A stretch of 64,000 bases of DNA from Duganella sp. CF458. GTDB lineage: Bacteria > Pseudomonadota > Gammaproteobacteria > Burkholderiales > Burkholderiaceae_D. The stretch spans positions 310,001-374,000 of the forward strand of contig NZ_FOOF01000001.1 in NCBI RefSeq assembly GCF_900113115.1, read 5' to 3'. Numbering within the stretch: position 1 is the stretch's first letter; every line of letters starts with the position of its first letter. The notes under the pieces are model-generated. The model saw only the letters and a program-made list of their open reading frames with translations. It ran no database searches and was not told where the DNA came from. Below, piece by piece: positions 34,030-43,939 of this stretch. The position numbers and the translations under genes were made by a program.

Positions 34030-36132
34030 ATGAATCAGACCCTGCTCATCGAACTGCTGACCGAAGAACTGCCGCCGAAAGCCCTGTCCAAGCTGGGCGC
34101 CGCTTTCGCCGCCGGCATCGTCAACGGCCTGAAATCGCGCGACTTCCTGGAAGAGGACAGCGTCGCCACCACCTATGCCACGCCGCGCCGCCTGGCCGTG
34201 TCGATCACCAAGGTGCGCGCCACCTCGCCCGACAAGCAGGTACGCGAAAAAATCCTGCCGGTCGCCATCGCGCTCGACGCCGACGGCAATCCGACCGCTC
34301 CGCTGACCAAGAAGCTGGCTGCCATGGGCCTGGCCCACATTGCAGTGACCGACATGGAACGCGCCCAGGACGGCAAGGCCGAAAGCTTCTTCTACACCAA
34401 ACTAGCCGCCGGCTCCGCCCTGCAAACTGGTGCGCAAGCGGCGCTGGACGAAACCATCGCCAGGCTGCCGATCCCCAAGATCATGAGCTACCAGCGCCCG
34501 GACGGCGAGACCGTGCAGTTCGTGCGCCCAGCCCACGCACTGATCGCCCTGCATGGCGCTACCGTGCTGCCACTGACCCTGCTGGGCCTGACCGCATCGA
34601 ACAAGACCGAAGGCCACCGCTTCCTGACCGCACCGGGCAAACGCGACGTGACTATCGCCGACGCCGAATCCTACGCAGCCACCCTGGCGGATGCCGGCAA
34701 GGTGGTCGCAGGCTTCGACGCGCGCAAGGACGCCATCCGCGCTGCCCTGCTCGAAAAAGCGGGCGCCGACCAGGTGCTGATGCCTGAGGCGCTGCTGGAG
34801 GAAGTGTCGTCCCTGGTTGAATGGCCGGTGGTGTACGAGTGCCATTTCGAGGAAGAATTCCTGGCCGTGCCGCAGGAATGCCTGATCCTCACCATGCAGA
34901 CCAACCAGAAATACTTCGCCCTGACCGACGCCAACGGCAAGCTGCGTTCGCGCTTCCTGATCGTGTCGAACATTGCGACCGACACGCCGGCAGCCATCAT
35001 CGGCGGCAACGAGCGCGTGGTGCGCCCGCGCTTGTCCGACGCCAAATTCTTCTTCGAGCAGGACAAGAAGAAGTCGCTGGAATCGCGCCTGCCGCTGCTG
35101 AAGAACGTGGTCTACCACAACAAGCTGGGCACCCAGGCCGAACGCTCCGAGCGCGTCACCTCGCTGGCAGCGGCCATCGCCGGCCGCCTGGGCGGCGACA
35201 AGGCGCTGGCCGAACGCGCGGCACGCCTGTCCAAGGCCGACCTGCTGACCGATATGGTGGGCGAATTCCCTGAGCTGCAAGGCGTCATGGGCACCTACTA
35301 CGCCCGCCATGACGGCGAGCACGAAGATGTCGCGCTGGCCGCCTCCGAGCACTACCAGCCGCGCTTCGCCGGCGACAGCCTGCCGTCCACCGCCACCGGC
35401 ACCGCCGTGGCGCTGGCCGACAAGGTGGAAACCCTGGTCGGCATCTGGGCCATCGGCCTGCAGCCAACCGGCGACAAGGACCCGTTCGCGCTGCGCCGCC
35501 ACGCCCTGGGCGTGCTGCGCATGCTGGTGGAAAAGCGCCTGCCGCTGTCGATCTCGGCCCTCCTGGGCGACGCCGCCGCGCAGTTCGCGGCCGTGCCGAA
35601 CTTCAAGGATCCGACCGCCGAGGTCACGGCCTTCATGATGGACCGCCTGCGCGGCATGCTGCGCGAGCGCGGCTTCAGCGTGAACGAGATCGAAGCCGTG
35701 GTGGCGCAGAACCCCGACCGCCTGGACGACATCGTGCAGCGCCTGGAAGCCGTGCAAGCCTTTGCCGCCCTGCCGGAAGCGGTCTCGCTGGCCGGCGCCA
35801 ACAAGCGCATCACCAACATCCTGAAGAAAAACGAGGAAGCGCTGGCGCAGGCAGGCACCGTCAAGGCTGAACTGCTGCAGGACGCAGCCGAGAAAGCCCT
35901 GCATGCGGCGATGGGCCGCGTGGCACCGGAAGTGGACGCGGCATGGGCCAAGGGCGACTTCAGCGCCACCCTGAAGACCCTGGCGCAGCTGAAGGAAGAA
36001 GTCGACGCCTTCTTCAACGACGTGATGGTCATGGCCGAAGACATCGCCCTGCGCAACAACCGCCTGGCGCTGCTGTCTTCCCTGCACGGCATGATGAACC
36101 GCGTGGCCGACATTTCCAAACTGGCGGCCTGA
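34030..36132 (+). CDS. glyS: Glycyl-tRNA synthetase beta subunit
   Basis: A 700-residue beta subunit that provides tRNA recognition. It begins [23 protein letters not shown], the standard start, and contains the HD-like region ([31 protein letters not shown]) and the C-terminal anticodon-binding domain with [22 protein letters not shown]. It is cotranscribed with glyQ, and gmhB begins one base after its stop. Length is normal. Confidence 0.96.
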   Translation: MNQTLLIELLTEELPPKALSKLGAAFAAGIVNGLKSRDFLEEDSVATTYATPRRLAVSITKVRATSPDKQVREKILPVAIALDADGNPTAPLTKKLAAMGLAHIAVTDMERAQDGKAESFFYTKLAAGSALQTGAQAALDETIARLPIPKIMSYQRPDGETVQFVRPAHALIALHGATVLPLTLLGLTASNKTEGHRFLTAPGKRDVTIADAESYAATLADAGKVVAGFDARKDAIRAALLEKAGADQVLMPEALLEEVSSLVEWPVVYECHFEEEFLAVPQECLILTMQTNQKYFALTDANGKLRSRFLIVSNIATDTPAAIIGGNERVVRPRLSDAKFFFEQDKKKSLESRLPLLKNVVYHNKLGTQAERSERVTSLAAAIAGRLGGDKALAERAARLSKADLLTDMVGEFPELQGVMGTYYARHDGEHEDVALAASEHYQPRFAGDSLPSTATGTAVALADKVETLVGIWAIGLQPTGDKDPFALRRHALGVLRMLVEKRLPLSISALLGDAAAQFAAVPNFKDPTAEVTAFMMDRLRGMLRERGFSVNEIEAVVAQNPDRLDDIVQRLEAVQAFAALPEAVSLAGANKRITNILKKNEEALAQAGTVKAELLQDAAEKALHAAMGRVAPEVDAAWAKGDFSATLKTLAQLKEEVDAFFNDVMVMAEDIALRNNRLALLSSLHGMMNRVADISKLAA

Positions 36133-36133
36133 T

Positions 36134-36691
36134 ATGCCACAGAGCCAGCCGACCAAGCTGATCATCCTGGATCGGGATGGCGTGATCAACCACGATTCCC
36201 CCGACTTCATCAAGTCGCCGGACGAGTGGATCCCCATCCCCGGTTCGCTGGAAGCGATCGCCCGCCTGAACCAGGCGGGTTATCGCGTGGTGATTGCGTC
36301 GAACCAGTCGGGCATCGCCCGCCAGTATTTCGACATCAACACCCTGAACGCGATCCACCAGAAAATGCACCGCCTGGCGCAGCAGGTTGGCGCCGATATC
36401 GACGCCATCTTTTTCTGCCCGCACGCGGCGGCCGACAACTGCGACTGCCGCAAGCCAAAACCTGGCATGTTCACGGAAATCTCGAAACGCTTCGAGATCA
36501 GCCTGAAAGGCGTGCCGACCGTGGGCGACTCGCTGCGCGACCTGCAGGCCGGCTTCATCAGCGGCTGCGTGCCTTTCCTGGTGCTGACCGGTAAGGGCGA
36601 AAAGACCCATGCCACCGGCGGCCTGCCACCCGGCACCCAGGTCTTTCCCGACCTGGCGGCCACTGTAGACTACATCTTAAAAGCCGATTGA
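36134..36691 (+). CDS. gmhB: D-glycero-beta-D-manno-heptose-1,7-bisphosphate 7-phosphatase
   Basis: A 185-residue HAD phosphatase of the ADP-heptose pathway. Catalytic Asp13 and Asp15 are in ILDRDGVIN, followed by IASNQSGIAR and the zinc-binding loop CPHAAADNCDCRKPKPGM that separates GmhB from other HAD enzymes. It supplies heptose for the LPS inner core, used by the heptosyltransferase encoded at 43940-44905. It starts immediately after glyS and precedes an acyltransferase gene. Confidence 0.94.
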   Translation: MPQSQPTKLIILDRDGVINHDSPDFIKSPDEWIPIPGSLEAIARLNQAGYRVVIASNQSGIARQYFDINTLNAIHQKMHRLAQQVGADIDAIFFCPHAAADNCDCRKPKPGMFTEISKRFEISLKGVPTVGDSLRDLQAGFISGCVPFLVLTGKGEKTHATGGLPPGTQVFPDLAATVDYILKAD

Positions 36692-36704
36692 TTGGAGACT
36701 GTCG

Positions 36705-37445
36705 TTGCGTAATTTCGTTCTGTTCCTGCGTTCCGCCCTGTTCATGGTTGTGATGGCCGTTGCCACGGTCATCTGGTCTGCAGTCTGCATGCTGGCAGCG
36801 CCGCTGCCATACAACAAACGCTATTTCGTGACCTCACGCTGGAATGTCTTCATCGTCTGGTGTGCCAAATGGATCTGCGGCATCAACTACCAGTTCAAGG
36901 GCTATGAGAACTTCCCGGATGCCCCGGCCATCATCCTGTCCAAGCACCAGTCGGCGTGGGAAACCATCTTCCTGCTGGCGAACCTGCCACGCCCGCTGGT
37001 GTTTGTATTTAAAAAAGAAATCCTGTACATCCCCTTCTTCGGCTGGGGCATCGCGCTGCTGCGCATGATCCCGATCGACCGCAAGCAGGGCAAGAATGCG
37101 TTCAAATCCGTTGTAGCGCACGGCAAGCGTCGACTCAAAGACGGCCAATGGATTATCATGTTCCCGGAAGGGACCCGCATTCCGGTCGGCCAGCAAGGCA
37201 AGTACAAAAGCGGCGGCACGCGCCTGGCAGTGGAAACCGGTGCAGTGGTCGTGCCGATCGCCCTGAACTCGGGCGAATGCTGGCCAAAGAATTCCTTTAT
37301 CAAGAAGCCGGGCACCGTCACGGTGTCGGTTGGCAAACCGATTTCGTCGGAAGGTAAATCTCCGGACGAATTGATGGAGCAGGTGGAACAGTGGATCGAA
37401 TCAGAAATGCGCGTCATTTCGCCCCACGCCTACAGCGCTGGCTAG
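36705..37445 (+). CDS. 1-acyl-sn-glycerol-3-phosphate acyltransferase (PlsC type)
   Basis: A 246-residue membrane acyltransferase. A membrane segment at about 5-30 precedes the catalytic motif H81-QSAW-E86, an HX4E form of the usual HX4D, and the phosphate-binding FPEGTRIPVG is near residue 155. It should acylate lysophosphatidic acid in phospholipid synthesis. The start is TTG at 36705 with GGAG upstream. It is the fourth gene of the glyQ-glyS-gmhB run. Confidence 0.9.
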   Translation: MRNFVLFLRSALFMVVMAVATVIWSAVCMLAAPLPYNKRYFVTSRWNVFIVWCAKWICGINYQFKGYENFPDAPAIILSKHQSAWETIFLLANLPRPLVFVFKKEILYIPFFGWGIALLRMIPIDRKQGKNAFKSVVAHGKRRLKDGQWIIMFPEGTRIPVGQQGKYKSGGTRLAVETGAVVVPIALNSGECWPKNSFIKKPGTVTVSVGKPISSEGKSPDELMEQVEQWIESEMRVISPHAYSAG

Positions 37446-38329
37446 CCGAAAAGGCTGAAGCGCAACAGGAGGCGCCGCCGCCAGCGGCCGCGCCTTCGTC
37501 TCCGTTTCCCGTTCCCGCTCCCGCGGCAGTGAACCTGCTGCGCCCTCCGGTGCAATTGCGCCGTCCCGAATCGACCACCCCGCCGCTGACCGGTGACCAG
37601 GACAAGCGGCAGCTGCTGGTCGGCGAATACATCCTCGAATATGTGCTGAAGCGCTCGGCGCGCCACTCGATCGGTTTTACCGTCGACGATACCGGCCTGT
37701 ATGTAACGGCGCCCAAGCGTTGCTCGCTGGCCGATATCGACAATGCCATCCGCGCCAAGCAGCACTGGATCCTGTCCAAGCTCGATGAGCGCCGCCAACG
37801 CCGTGCCGCGCGCCTGGAGAAGCCCCCCATCGTGTGGGATGACGGCGCCAGGCTGCCCTACCTGGGGGAGGAAATCACGCTGCGCCTGTACCAGGCCCCG
37901 CGCAACCGCACCGAGTTCGACCCGGCAGCGATGGAGCTGTCCATGGGCCTGGTGCAAGGCGCCACCGAGCAATTGCTCAAGGAGCGCGTCAAGAACTGGT
38001 ACAAGGGCCAGGCGGAAGGCCTGTTCCAGCAGCGGCTGGACCTGTATGCGGCGCGCCTCGGCGTGCAGTATGCGGGATTCTCGCTGTCCTCGGCCGACAC
38101 GCGCTGGGGCTCGTGCACCGCACAGCGCACCATCCGCCTGAACTGGAAGCTGATGCACTTCTCGTTGCCGCTGGTGGATTACGTGGTGGCACACGAACTG
38201 GCGCACATCCTGGAAATGAACCACAGCGCGCGTTTCTGGGCCAATGTCGGGCGCATCTATCCGCAATACGAGGAAGCCAAGCAGCTGCTGCGCAAGCGCG
38301 CCGCGGAGCTCCCTCCCCTGTTCACGTAG
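37391..38329 (+). CDS. SprT/YgjP-like zinc metalloprotease (DUF45)
   Basis: A 312-residue protein. After a Pro/Ala-rich N-terminus (about 20-65) comes the DUF45/YgjP domain with SSADTRWGSCTAQRTIRLNWKL and the zinc motif VVAHELAHILEMNHSARFW (HELAH plus a downstream His). Substrates of this family are poorly known. The only good start is GTG 37391, which overlaps the acyltransferase gene by 55 bases; the first dozen residues are therefore uncertain. The next gene begins inside its TAG stop. Confidence 0.87.
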   Translation: MDRIRNARHFAPRLQRWLAEKAEAQQEAPPPAAAPSSPFPVPAPAAVNLLRPPVQLRRPESTTPPLTGDQDKRQLLVGEYILEYVLKRSARHSIGFTVDDTGLYVTAPKRCSLADIDNAIRAKQHWILSKLDERRQRRAARLEKPPIVWDDGARLPYLGEEITLRLYQAPRNRTEFDPAAMELSMGLVQGATEQLLKERVKNWYKGQAEGLFQQRLDLYAARLGVQYAGFSLSSADTRWGSCTAQRTIRLNWKLMHFSLPLVDYVVAHELAHILEMNHSARFWANVGRIYPQYEEAKQLLRKRAAELPPLFT

Positions 38330-39033
38330 TGCGCCTGCCAGCCACCCTGCTGCTTGCATCGCTGGCAGCCTGCGGCACGATCCGCGCCGGCGAGCCGCGT
38401 TTTACCGTCGTCACGGTCGACCCGCTGCGCGAACGGCTGCAGCTGTTCCTGAACGATGAACAGGGCCGGCCGTACAAGCGGCTGGAGCGACTCGCTGCCG
38501 CATTGGGCAAGCGCGGCCAGCGCCTCGCATTCGGCATGAATGCCGGCATGTACCATGCGGACTACGCGCCGGTGGGACTGTTGGTCGCCGACGGCATCGA
38601 ACTCGCCCCTTTGAACCTGGCGCCGGGCAAGGGCAACTTCTTCATGCGCCCCAACGGCGTATTCCTGGTCAATGAAGCCGGCGCCCACGTCGTGGAGTCG
38701 TCCGGATACCCGGCTTTGTCGCCGACGGCGCAGCTGGCAACGCAGTCGGGGCCGATGCTGGTGTCGCATGGAATCATCAACCCCTTGTTCGTGCCCGGCT
38801 CCAGTTCGCGCCATATCCGCAACGGCGTATGCGCCATCGATGGCAAGGCAATCTTCGTCATCAGCGAAGACCCGGTCAACTTGCATGACTTTGCGCGGTA
38901 TTTCCGCGACACCCTGCAGTGCCGCGACGCCCTCTACCTGGACGGTTCGATTTCCTCGCTGTACTCCCCGGCGCTGGGCCGCAACGACAGCCGCGCCAAC
39001 CTGGGGCCGATCATCGGGGTCGTGGCAAACTAA
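38329..39033 (+). CDS. Phosphodiester glycosidase (NAGPA/DUF2233) family lipoprotein
   Basis: A 234-residue lipoprotein: MRLPATLLLASLAAC gives a lipobox with Cys15. The mature part has FGMNAGMYHADYAPVGLLV, FMRPNGVFLV and ALYLDGSISSLYSP, which match the phosphodiester glycosidase family related to the mammalian uncovering enzyme and to bacterial exopolysaccharide or cell-wall proteins. The GTG start at 38329 shares its G with the preceding TAG stop. Located in the envelope, it may act on a glycan phosphodiester; the substrate is unknown. Its end overlaps by 4 bases the convergent response-regulator gene. Confidence 0.85.
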   Translation: MRLPATLLLASLAACGTIRAGEPRFTVVTVDPLRERLQLFLNDEQGRPYKRLERLAAALGKRGQRLAFGMNAGMYHADYAPVGLLVADGIELAPLNLAPGKGNFFMRPNGVFLVNEAGAHVVESSGYPALSPTAQLATQSGPMLVSHGIINPLFVPGSSSRHIRNGVCAIDGKAIFVISEDPVNLHDFARYFRDTLQCRDALYLDGSISSLYSPALGRNDSRANLGPIIGVVAN

Positions 39034-39635
39034 AGCCAGCCGGCCTCGCGGGCCAGGCGGAAGGCTTCCACGCGGTTGCCGGCATTGAGCTTGCTGATCG
39101 CTTCGGACAGGTAGTTGCGCACCGTGCCTTCCGACAGGCTCAATTGCCGTGCGATCTCCGCGCCACTGCGGCCTTCGCCGGCCATGCGCAGCACCTGCCG
39201 TTCGCGTTCGCTCAATGGATCTGCTCCGCCGCCCCAGCTCTCCAGCGCAAGTTCGGGCGCGATGGCGCGGCCGCCGGCATGCACGTTCCGGATGGCGGCG
39301 GCCAACGATTCGGACGGTGCGTCCTTCAGCAGATACCCGCGCACGCCGGCCGCCATGGCCCGCCGCAGGTAGCCTGAGCGGGCAAAGGTCGTGACGATCA
39401 CCACGCGCGCCGCAGCGCCACGCTCGGCCAGTACGGCTGCCAGTTCGAGGCCAGTCATCAACGGCATCTCGATATCGGTCAACACGATATCGGGATGCAG
39501 CGCTTCGCACAGCGCCAACGCCTCCTGTCCGTTGCGCGCCTGGCCGACCACATCGAGGTCCGGCTCAAGCTTCAGTAACGCAGCCAGGGCGCCCAGCACC
39601 ATCGACTGGTCTTCGGCAATCAGTACCCGGATCAT
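39030..39635 (-). CDS. NarL/DesR-type response regulator
   Basis: A 201-residue regulator with a receiver domain (Asp54 as phospho-acceptor in IVLTDIEMP, acidic pair E8-D9, conserved Lys in GYLLKDAPSE) and a LuxR-type HTH (DPLSERERQVLRMAGEGRSGAEIARQLSLSEGTVRNYLSEAISKL). It overlaps the kinase gene by 4 bases (ATGA). With the DesK-like kinase it probably senses membrane or envelope state; targets are unknown. Confidence 0.94.
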   Translation of the reverse strand: MIRVLIAEDQSMVLGALAALLKLEPDLDVVGQARNGQEALALCEALHPDIVLTDIEMPLMTGLELAAVLAERGAAARVVIVTTFARSGYLRRAMAAGVRGYLLKDAPSESLAAAIRNVHAGGRAIAPELALESWGGGADPLSERERQVLRMAGEGRSGAEIARQLSLSEGTVRNYLSEAISKLNAGNRVEAFRLAREAGWL

Positions 39636-40753
39636 GCAACAGCTCCCATCGGTAAATGTAATTCCAGCGCCAAGCCGCCCGCGGGACCGCCTGGCCCGGC
39701 CTCCAGGGCCAGGCGTCCGCCCGCTGCCATGACGCGCTCACGCATGCCGCGCAGGCCATTGCCGCTCGCCAGCGCATCGCGGTCGACCGGCGCGCTGCCG
39801 TCGTCGCTGATATGGCAGACGACCTGCCCGCCCCCCTGTCTTACGCTGACCTGGCAGCGGGTAGCCCTGGCATGGCGCAGGATGTTGGTGACAGCCTCGC
39901 GCAAGGAAAGCGCAAGCACATTTTCCACCGTCGCAGGCATCGGGAAGGAATGCACGTCCGCATCGAGCTCCACGCCGGCGGCGGCAAGCGCTGCGCGCGC
40001 CTGCGCCAGCTCCTGGGCGAAACCGCTTTGGCGAAAGCCCGTGACGGCGCTGCGCACTTCGGCCAGCGCGTGGCGGGCGGTGGTTTCGATATCCTTGATC
40101 TCCTTCGCCGTCGCCGCCGCATCGCGCTCCAGCAGGCGCCCTGCCAGTTCGGCCTTGATCGCGATCAGCGACAAGGTGTGGCCCAGCAGGTCATGCAGGT
40201 CGCGCGAGATGCGCTCGCGTTCGGCGATGCGGGCCAGGTGCTCGACTTCTTCCTGCTTGCGCAGCAGCTGCTGGCCCGAGCGGCGCACGCGCGCATCCAT
40301 CACACTGGCGATGCCCACCGGCGCACCCACCGCCAGTGCCGGCAGCAGGAAAGTCAGGGGCAACTCGACTGCCAGCGACACCAGCGCGGCGCCGCCAAGG
40401 ATCATTCCTATCCCGAAGTAGGCGTGACGCGGCTGCTCCAGCGCCGCACACATCGAACAGGCAAAGATGAAAAAGGTGCAGGCGCCGAAATTGAATGGTG
40501 CCCAGGCGAATCCCAGGGCGACAGTCGCCAGCAACAGCGCAACGGCGCGCCGGTTGCGTAGCCAGTAGCTGGCGAAATACATGGGTACGAAGACGGTGAT
40601 CGACAGTGCCAGCATGCCCAGCTCCAGCAGCGTGGGCTGGATGTAGAAGTACTTCCAAAGGAAGAAGTTCAGCGACAGCAGCCACAGGTAAGGCGCCTTG
40701 CCAAGGTGCGGCGGCACCCAGGGACCTTTGAGCCACCGCCTTGCCTGGAGCAT
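39632..40753 (-). CDS. DesK-type membrane histidine kinase
   Basis: A 373-residue HPK7-family kinase. Five to six membrane helices fill residues about 20-165. A short linker leads to the H-box ERISRDLHDLLGHTLSLIAIK with His187, and the C-terminal ATPase shows REAVTNILRHA (N-box), SDDGSAP and GNGLRGMRERV. The architecture matches DesK-like sensors of membrane fluidity. It precedes its response regulator with a 4-base overlap and starts 10 bases after the stop of an amidohydrolase gene, so all three may be one transcript. Confidence 0.92.
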   Translation of the reverse strand: MLQARRWLKGPWVPPHLGKAPYLWLLSLNFFLWKYFYIQPTLLELGMLALSITVFVPMYFASYWLRNRRAVALLLATVALGFAWAPFNFGACTFFIFACSMCAALEQPRHAYFGIGMILGGAALVSLAVELPLTFLLPALAVGAPVGIASVMDARVRRSGQQLLRKQEEVEHLARIAERERISRDLHDLLGHTLSLIAIKAELAGRLLERDAAATAKEIKDIETTARHALAEVRSAVTGFRQSGFAQELAQARAALAAAGVELDADVHSFPMPATVENVLALSLREAVTNILRHARATRCQVSVRQGGGQVVCHISDDGSAPVDRDALASGNGLRGMRERVMAAGGRLALEAGPGGPAGGLALELHLPMGAVA

Positions 40754-40763
40754 GCTGATTCCT

Positions 40764-42560
40764 TTACTGGTTGGTCAACCGCACGTCGGCGATCTGGAAC
40801 TGATAGTCGCCAATCTTGGGGCCCGCATTGAACATGATCAGGGTGATCGCGCTGGTATCGACCCCGGCGAAGCTGGCCATCGGCATCGCTACTTCCTGCC
40901 AGTCCGCACCGGCGGCAAACTGCTGGTAGACCGGAATGCGCGCACTGCCGTGCATGATCCCCACCTGGTAGCCCTGGCCGTCGCCCTTGACGCGGAAGCG
41001 CAAGGTTTTGGCGGCGCTCAGGTTCGCCGCCTGGAACGGCTGGCTGCCGGGCATGAAAGCGATACCGGCCCATGGAAAGGCGAAGCCCTGCTGCACGCTC
41101 GCCTTCACGTTGACCGCGTTCTCGCCTGCGTATTCCAGGTTCACCGTCGATTTGCCGCCCAGGAAGGCGTCGTTGGACGGCACCCAGCCGGAGCCGAACG
41201 GGCTGGCCAGCTTGTCCTTGCTGAACATGCTGATCATGCCGTCCGCAGGCAGCGCCAGCGGCGCGCCTTTCGGCGTGTTCAGCTCCTTGGCCACCAATTC
41301 CTGCTGCGCCTTGCGGCGTGCCGACACGGTGGCGCCATCCTTCCACACCTCCACGATATTGCGGGTGGCCGTGATGTCCCGGCTCGGGTCGCCCTCAACC
41401 AGCACCAGGTCGGCCTTGGCGCCTTTGGCAATGGTGCCGCGGTCAGCCAGGCGGAAAGCCTTGGCCGGCACCGACGTGGCGGCGCGCAGCGCTTCCAGCG
41501 GCGTCAAGCCGGCCTCGGTCAAGGACAGCAGTTCATGGTGCAGGCTGGCCCCGGCCTGGGTCCCGCCGTTGCCGGCGTCGGTGCCGGCCAGCACCGGCAC
41601 GCCGGCCGTTCGCAGTGCGGCGACCGCCGACCTGGTCGCGTTCAGGCGTTGCGCCATTTCCTTTTTCCCGTACGGGGAATTGAGCGGCGCAATCTGGTCG
41701 CTTGTCAGCAGGGCCATCATCTGCTTGTCTTCCAGTACGTCCTTTTCCTTCAGGCCCGATACGCTCTCGAGCACGCTGAAGGTCGGGATGACGAAGGCCT
41801 TGCGATCGTGCGCCAGCTTGACGAAGGACTTGAGGTCGGCGTCCGCAATCGACTCGCCGCCGAACAGGTGCACCAGGCCATCGGCGCCTTCTTCCAGTGC
41901 GCTGCGCGCATCCTCCGGATTGGAAATGTGCACCACCGCCAGCTTGCCACGCTTGTGGGCAGCCGCGATCAGCGCCTTCACGGTGGCGCGCTCCAGGCTC
42001 GGCACCGGATGTCCCGTCCGGCCCGGCTCCATCACGATCTTGATGAAGTGAGAGCCTTCGGCAATGCGGGCATCGACCCAGGGCTGCGCTTCTTCCGGCT
42101 TGCTCAGGGTGGGGATCGGCATGCCGTATTCGGTACCATGCCCCCCCGGCACGGTGGCCAGTATGCCGGCCGAGATGATGTCCGGACGATCCTTGTTTTC
42201 TCCACGCTGCATGCGGCCGTTCATTTCCTGCAACAGCGGCACGGCAGTGAACATATCGAGCTCGCTGGTCACGCCGAACACCAACGGCAGCTCGAGGTGC
42301 TGGAAGCTGTGGGTGTGGGAATCGATCAGGCCCGGCATCAGCGTGCGCCCGGAGCCCTCGACCACTTTCGCGCCAGCGGGCGCCTTGCCCTTGAAATCGA
42401 CGTTTGCGATCCGGCCGCCTTCCAGCAGCACGCTGCGCATGGCATGCACTTTCTGCCCGTCGAAAACGCGGACGTCCTTGATCAGGGTGGTTTCGGCTGC
42501 CATGGCAGGCAGGGCACTGGCCAGACTGGCGGCGATCAACAGCTTGCGGAACGATTGCAT
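40764..42560 (-). CDS. Secreted amidohydrolase with a C-terminal CIA30-like domain
   Basis: A 598-residue exported protein. The signal peptide ends near AMA-AE (residue 22). The metal-dependent amidohydrolase domain (about 25-430) has H82-T-H84 in GLIDSHTHSFQH, later histidines in VVHISN, LVHLFGGES and the GTDAGNGGT metal-ligand Asp. Residues about 445-595 form a separate beta-sandwich (FGSGWVPSNDAFLGGKSTVNLEY ... LRFRVKGDGQGYQVGI) like CIA30/galactose-binding domains. It resembles periplasmic imidazolonepropionase or prolidase-like hydrolases, but the substrate is not evident. It precedes the DesK/DesR pair by 10 bases. Confidence 0.88.
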   Translation of the reverse strand: MQSFRKLLIAASLASALPAMAAETTLIKDVRVFDGQKVHAMRSVLLEGGRIANVDFKGKAPAGAKVVEGSGRTLMPGLIDSHTHSFQHLELPLVFGVTSELDMFTAVPLLQEMNGRMQRGENKDRPDIISAGILATVPGGHGTEYGMPIPTLSKPEEAQPWVDARIAEGSHFIKIVMEPGRTGHPVPSLERATVKALIAAAHKRGKLAVVHISNPEDARSALEEGADGLVHLFGGESIADADLKSFVKLAHDRKAFVIPTFSVLESVSGLKEKDVLEDKQMMALLTSDQIAPLNSPYGKKEMAQRLNATRSAVAALRTAGVPVLAGTDAGNGGTQAGASLHHELLSLTEAGLTPLEALRAATSVPAKAFRLADRGTIAKGAKADLVLVEGDPSRDITATRNIVEVWKDGATVSARRKAQQELVAKELNTPKGAPLALPADGMISMFSKDKLASPFGSGWVPSNDAFLGGKSTVNLEYAGENAVNVKASVQQGFAFPWAGIAFMPGSQPFQAANLSAAKTLRFRVKGDGQGYQVGIMHGSARIPVYQQFAAGADWQEVAMPMASFAGVDTSAITLIMFNAGPKIGDYQFQIADVRLTNQ

Positions 42561-42653
42561 TTTTGCGGTCTCCTTGTGTTCAGGTGAACGCAGTATCCGG
42601 CCTGCAGTTCGCTCGCACCAGAATCAAATGCCATGACTTCGTCATGACATTTG

Positions 42654-43937
42654 TCACTTCAAATCCGGAAGCAATGCAATCGTGCGTGCGGTGGCGCCGC
42701 GGTGGGTATTGGCAAAGGTCAGGGCATGCGCGCCCATCGCACCGCGTGCGGTGCTATCAGCCAGCAGGCGCGCGGCCTGGTGCATCAGGCCATCGCTGTT
42801 CGGCACCCGCACTGCGCCGCCTTGCTGCAGGCAGTCTTCGGTGGCCTGCGCGAAATTGAAGGTATGCTCGCCGACGATGATCGGCTTGCCCAGCGCAGCC
42901 GGCTCTATCAGGTTCTGGCCGCCCAGCGGCTGCAGGCTGCCGCCGATGAACGCCAGGTCGCAGGCCGAATAATAGGCAAACATCTCGCCCATCGAATCGC
43001 CCAGCACCACTTCGACGGAAGGATCAACACTGGCGCCGGCTGCCGTCAGCGACGAACGGCGCCGCAGCGACAGGCCGCGTTCCGCCACCATTGCCGCCAC
43101 TTCGTCAAAGCGCTGCGGGTGGCGCGGAACGATCAGCAGCAGCAAGTCCGGCGGCAGCGATGCGCGCGCCGCCTGGAACGCTTCCAGGATCATGCCTTCC
43201 TCGCCTTCGCGCGTGCTGGCGCACAGGAAGACCGGGCGCACGCCGAACTGCCGGCGCAGTTGCGCGCCCGTTGCCAGCGCGGCTTGCGGAATCACCACGT
43301 CGAACTTGATACTGCCGGTCACGTTCACATTGGCGGCGCCCAGTTCGCGGATGCGCAGCGCATCGGCTTCGGTCTGTGCCGCCACCAGGGTGATGCCCTG
43401 CGCTGCATCGCGTATCACTTTGCCGAAGCGCTGCGCCTTGCCCAGCGAGCGCTCACTCAGGCGCGCGTTGGCCAGCACCACCGGCACCTTGTCACGCTGG
43501 CATTGCAGGATCAGGTTCGGCCACACTTCGGTCTCCATCAGGATGCAGACGCGCGGCTCGAAATGGCGGATGAAGCGCGCTACCAGCGGCGGCATATCGT
43601 ATGGCAGGTAGGATTGCACCACGCGCGCGCCATGCTTGCCGAACAGGCTCTTGCCGGTAGCGCGGCCGGTTGGGGTCATGCAGGTCAGGACGATGCGCGC
43701 CTGCGGGTGCTTGTTCAACAGGGCATCGACCAGCGGTTCTGCGGCGCGCGTCTCGCCGACCGAGACTGCGTGCACCCAGATGGTGGCAGGTTCGTCGTTG
43801 GCGGCGCGCGCGCCATACACGCCCAGGCGCTCGCCCCAATGCTGGCGGTAGCCCGGTTCCTTGCGGCCGCGCCACCACAGGCGGCCCAGCACCAGCGGCA
43901 AGGCCAACCACCACATGAAAGTGTAAAAGAGGCGCAT
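42654..43937 (-). CDS. waaA: 3-deoxy-D-manno-octulosonic acid transferase
   Basis: A 427-residue Kdo transferase of LPS synthesis. The start MRLFYTFMWWLALPLVLGR is the membrane anchor. WVHAVSVGETRAAEPLVDAL, then VLTCMTPTGRATG and LMETEVWPNLI are family signatures, and the donor-binding end has GGSLQPLGGQNLIEPAALGKPIIVGEHTFNF. It acts on lipid IVA at the inner membrane. It lies 2 bases after waaC in the leftward phosphomutase-waaC-waaA run. Confidence 0.95.
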   Translation of the reverse strand: MRLFYTFMWWLALPLVLGRLWWRGRKEPGYRQHWGERLGVYGARAANDEPATIWVHAVSVGETRAAEPLVDALLNKHPQARIVLTCMTPTGRATGKSLFGKHGARVVQSYLPYDMPPLVARFIRHFEPRVCILMETEVWPNLILQCQRDKVPVVLANARLSERSLGKAQRFGKVIRDAAQGITLVAAQTEADALRIRELGAANVNVTGSIKFDVVIPQAALATGAQLRRQFGVRPVFLCASTREGEEGMILEAFQAARASLPPDLLLLIVPRHPQRFDEVAAMVAERGLSLRRRSSLTAAGASVDPSVEVVLGDSMGEMFAYYSACDLAFIGGSLQPLGGQNLIEPAALGKPIIVGEHTFNFAQATEDCLQQGGAVRVPNSDGLMHQAARLLADSTARGAMGAHALTFANTHRGATARTIALLPDLK

Positions 43938-43939
43938 GC

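Noticed and set aside
32460..34031. 523-codon minus-strand frame across glyQ
   Set aside because: Antisense to glyQ and out of frame with the Rpn-like gene; no recognisable domain.
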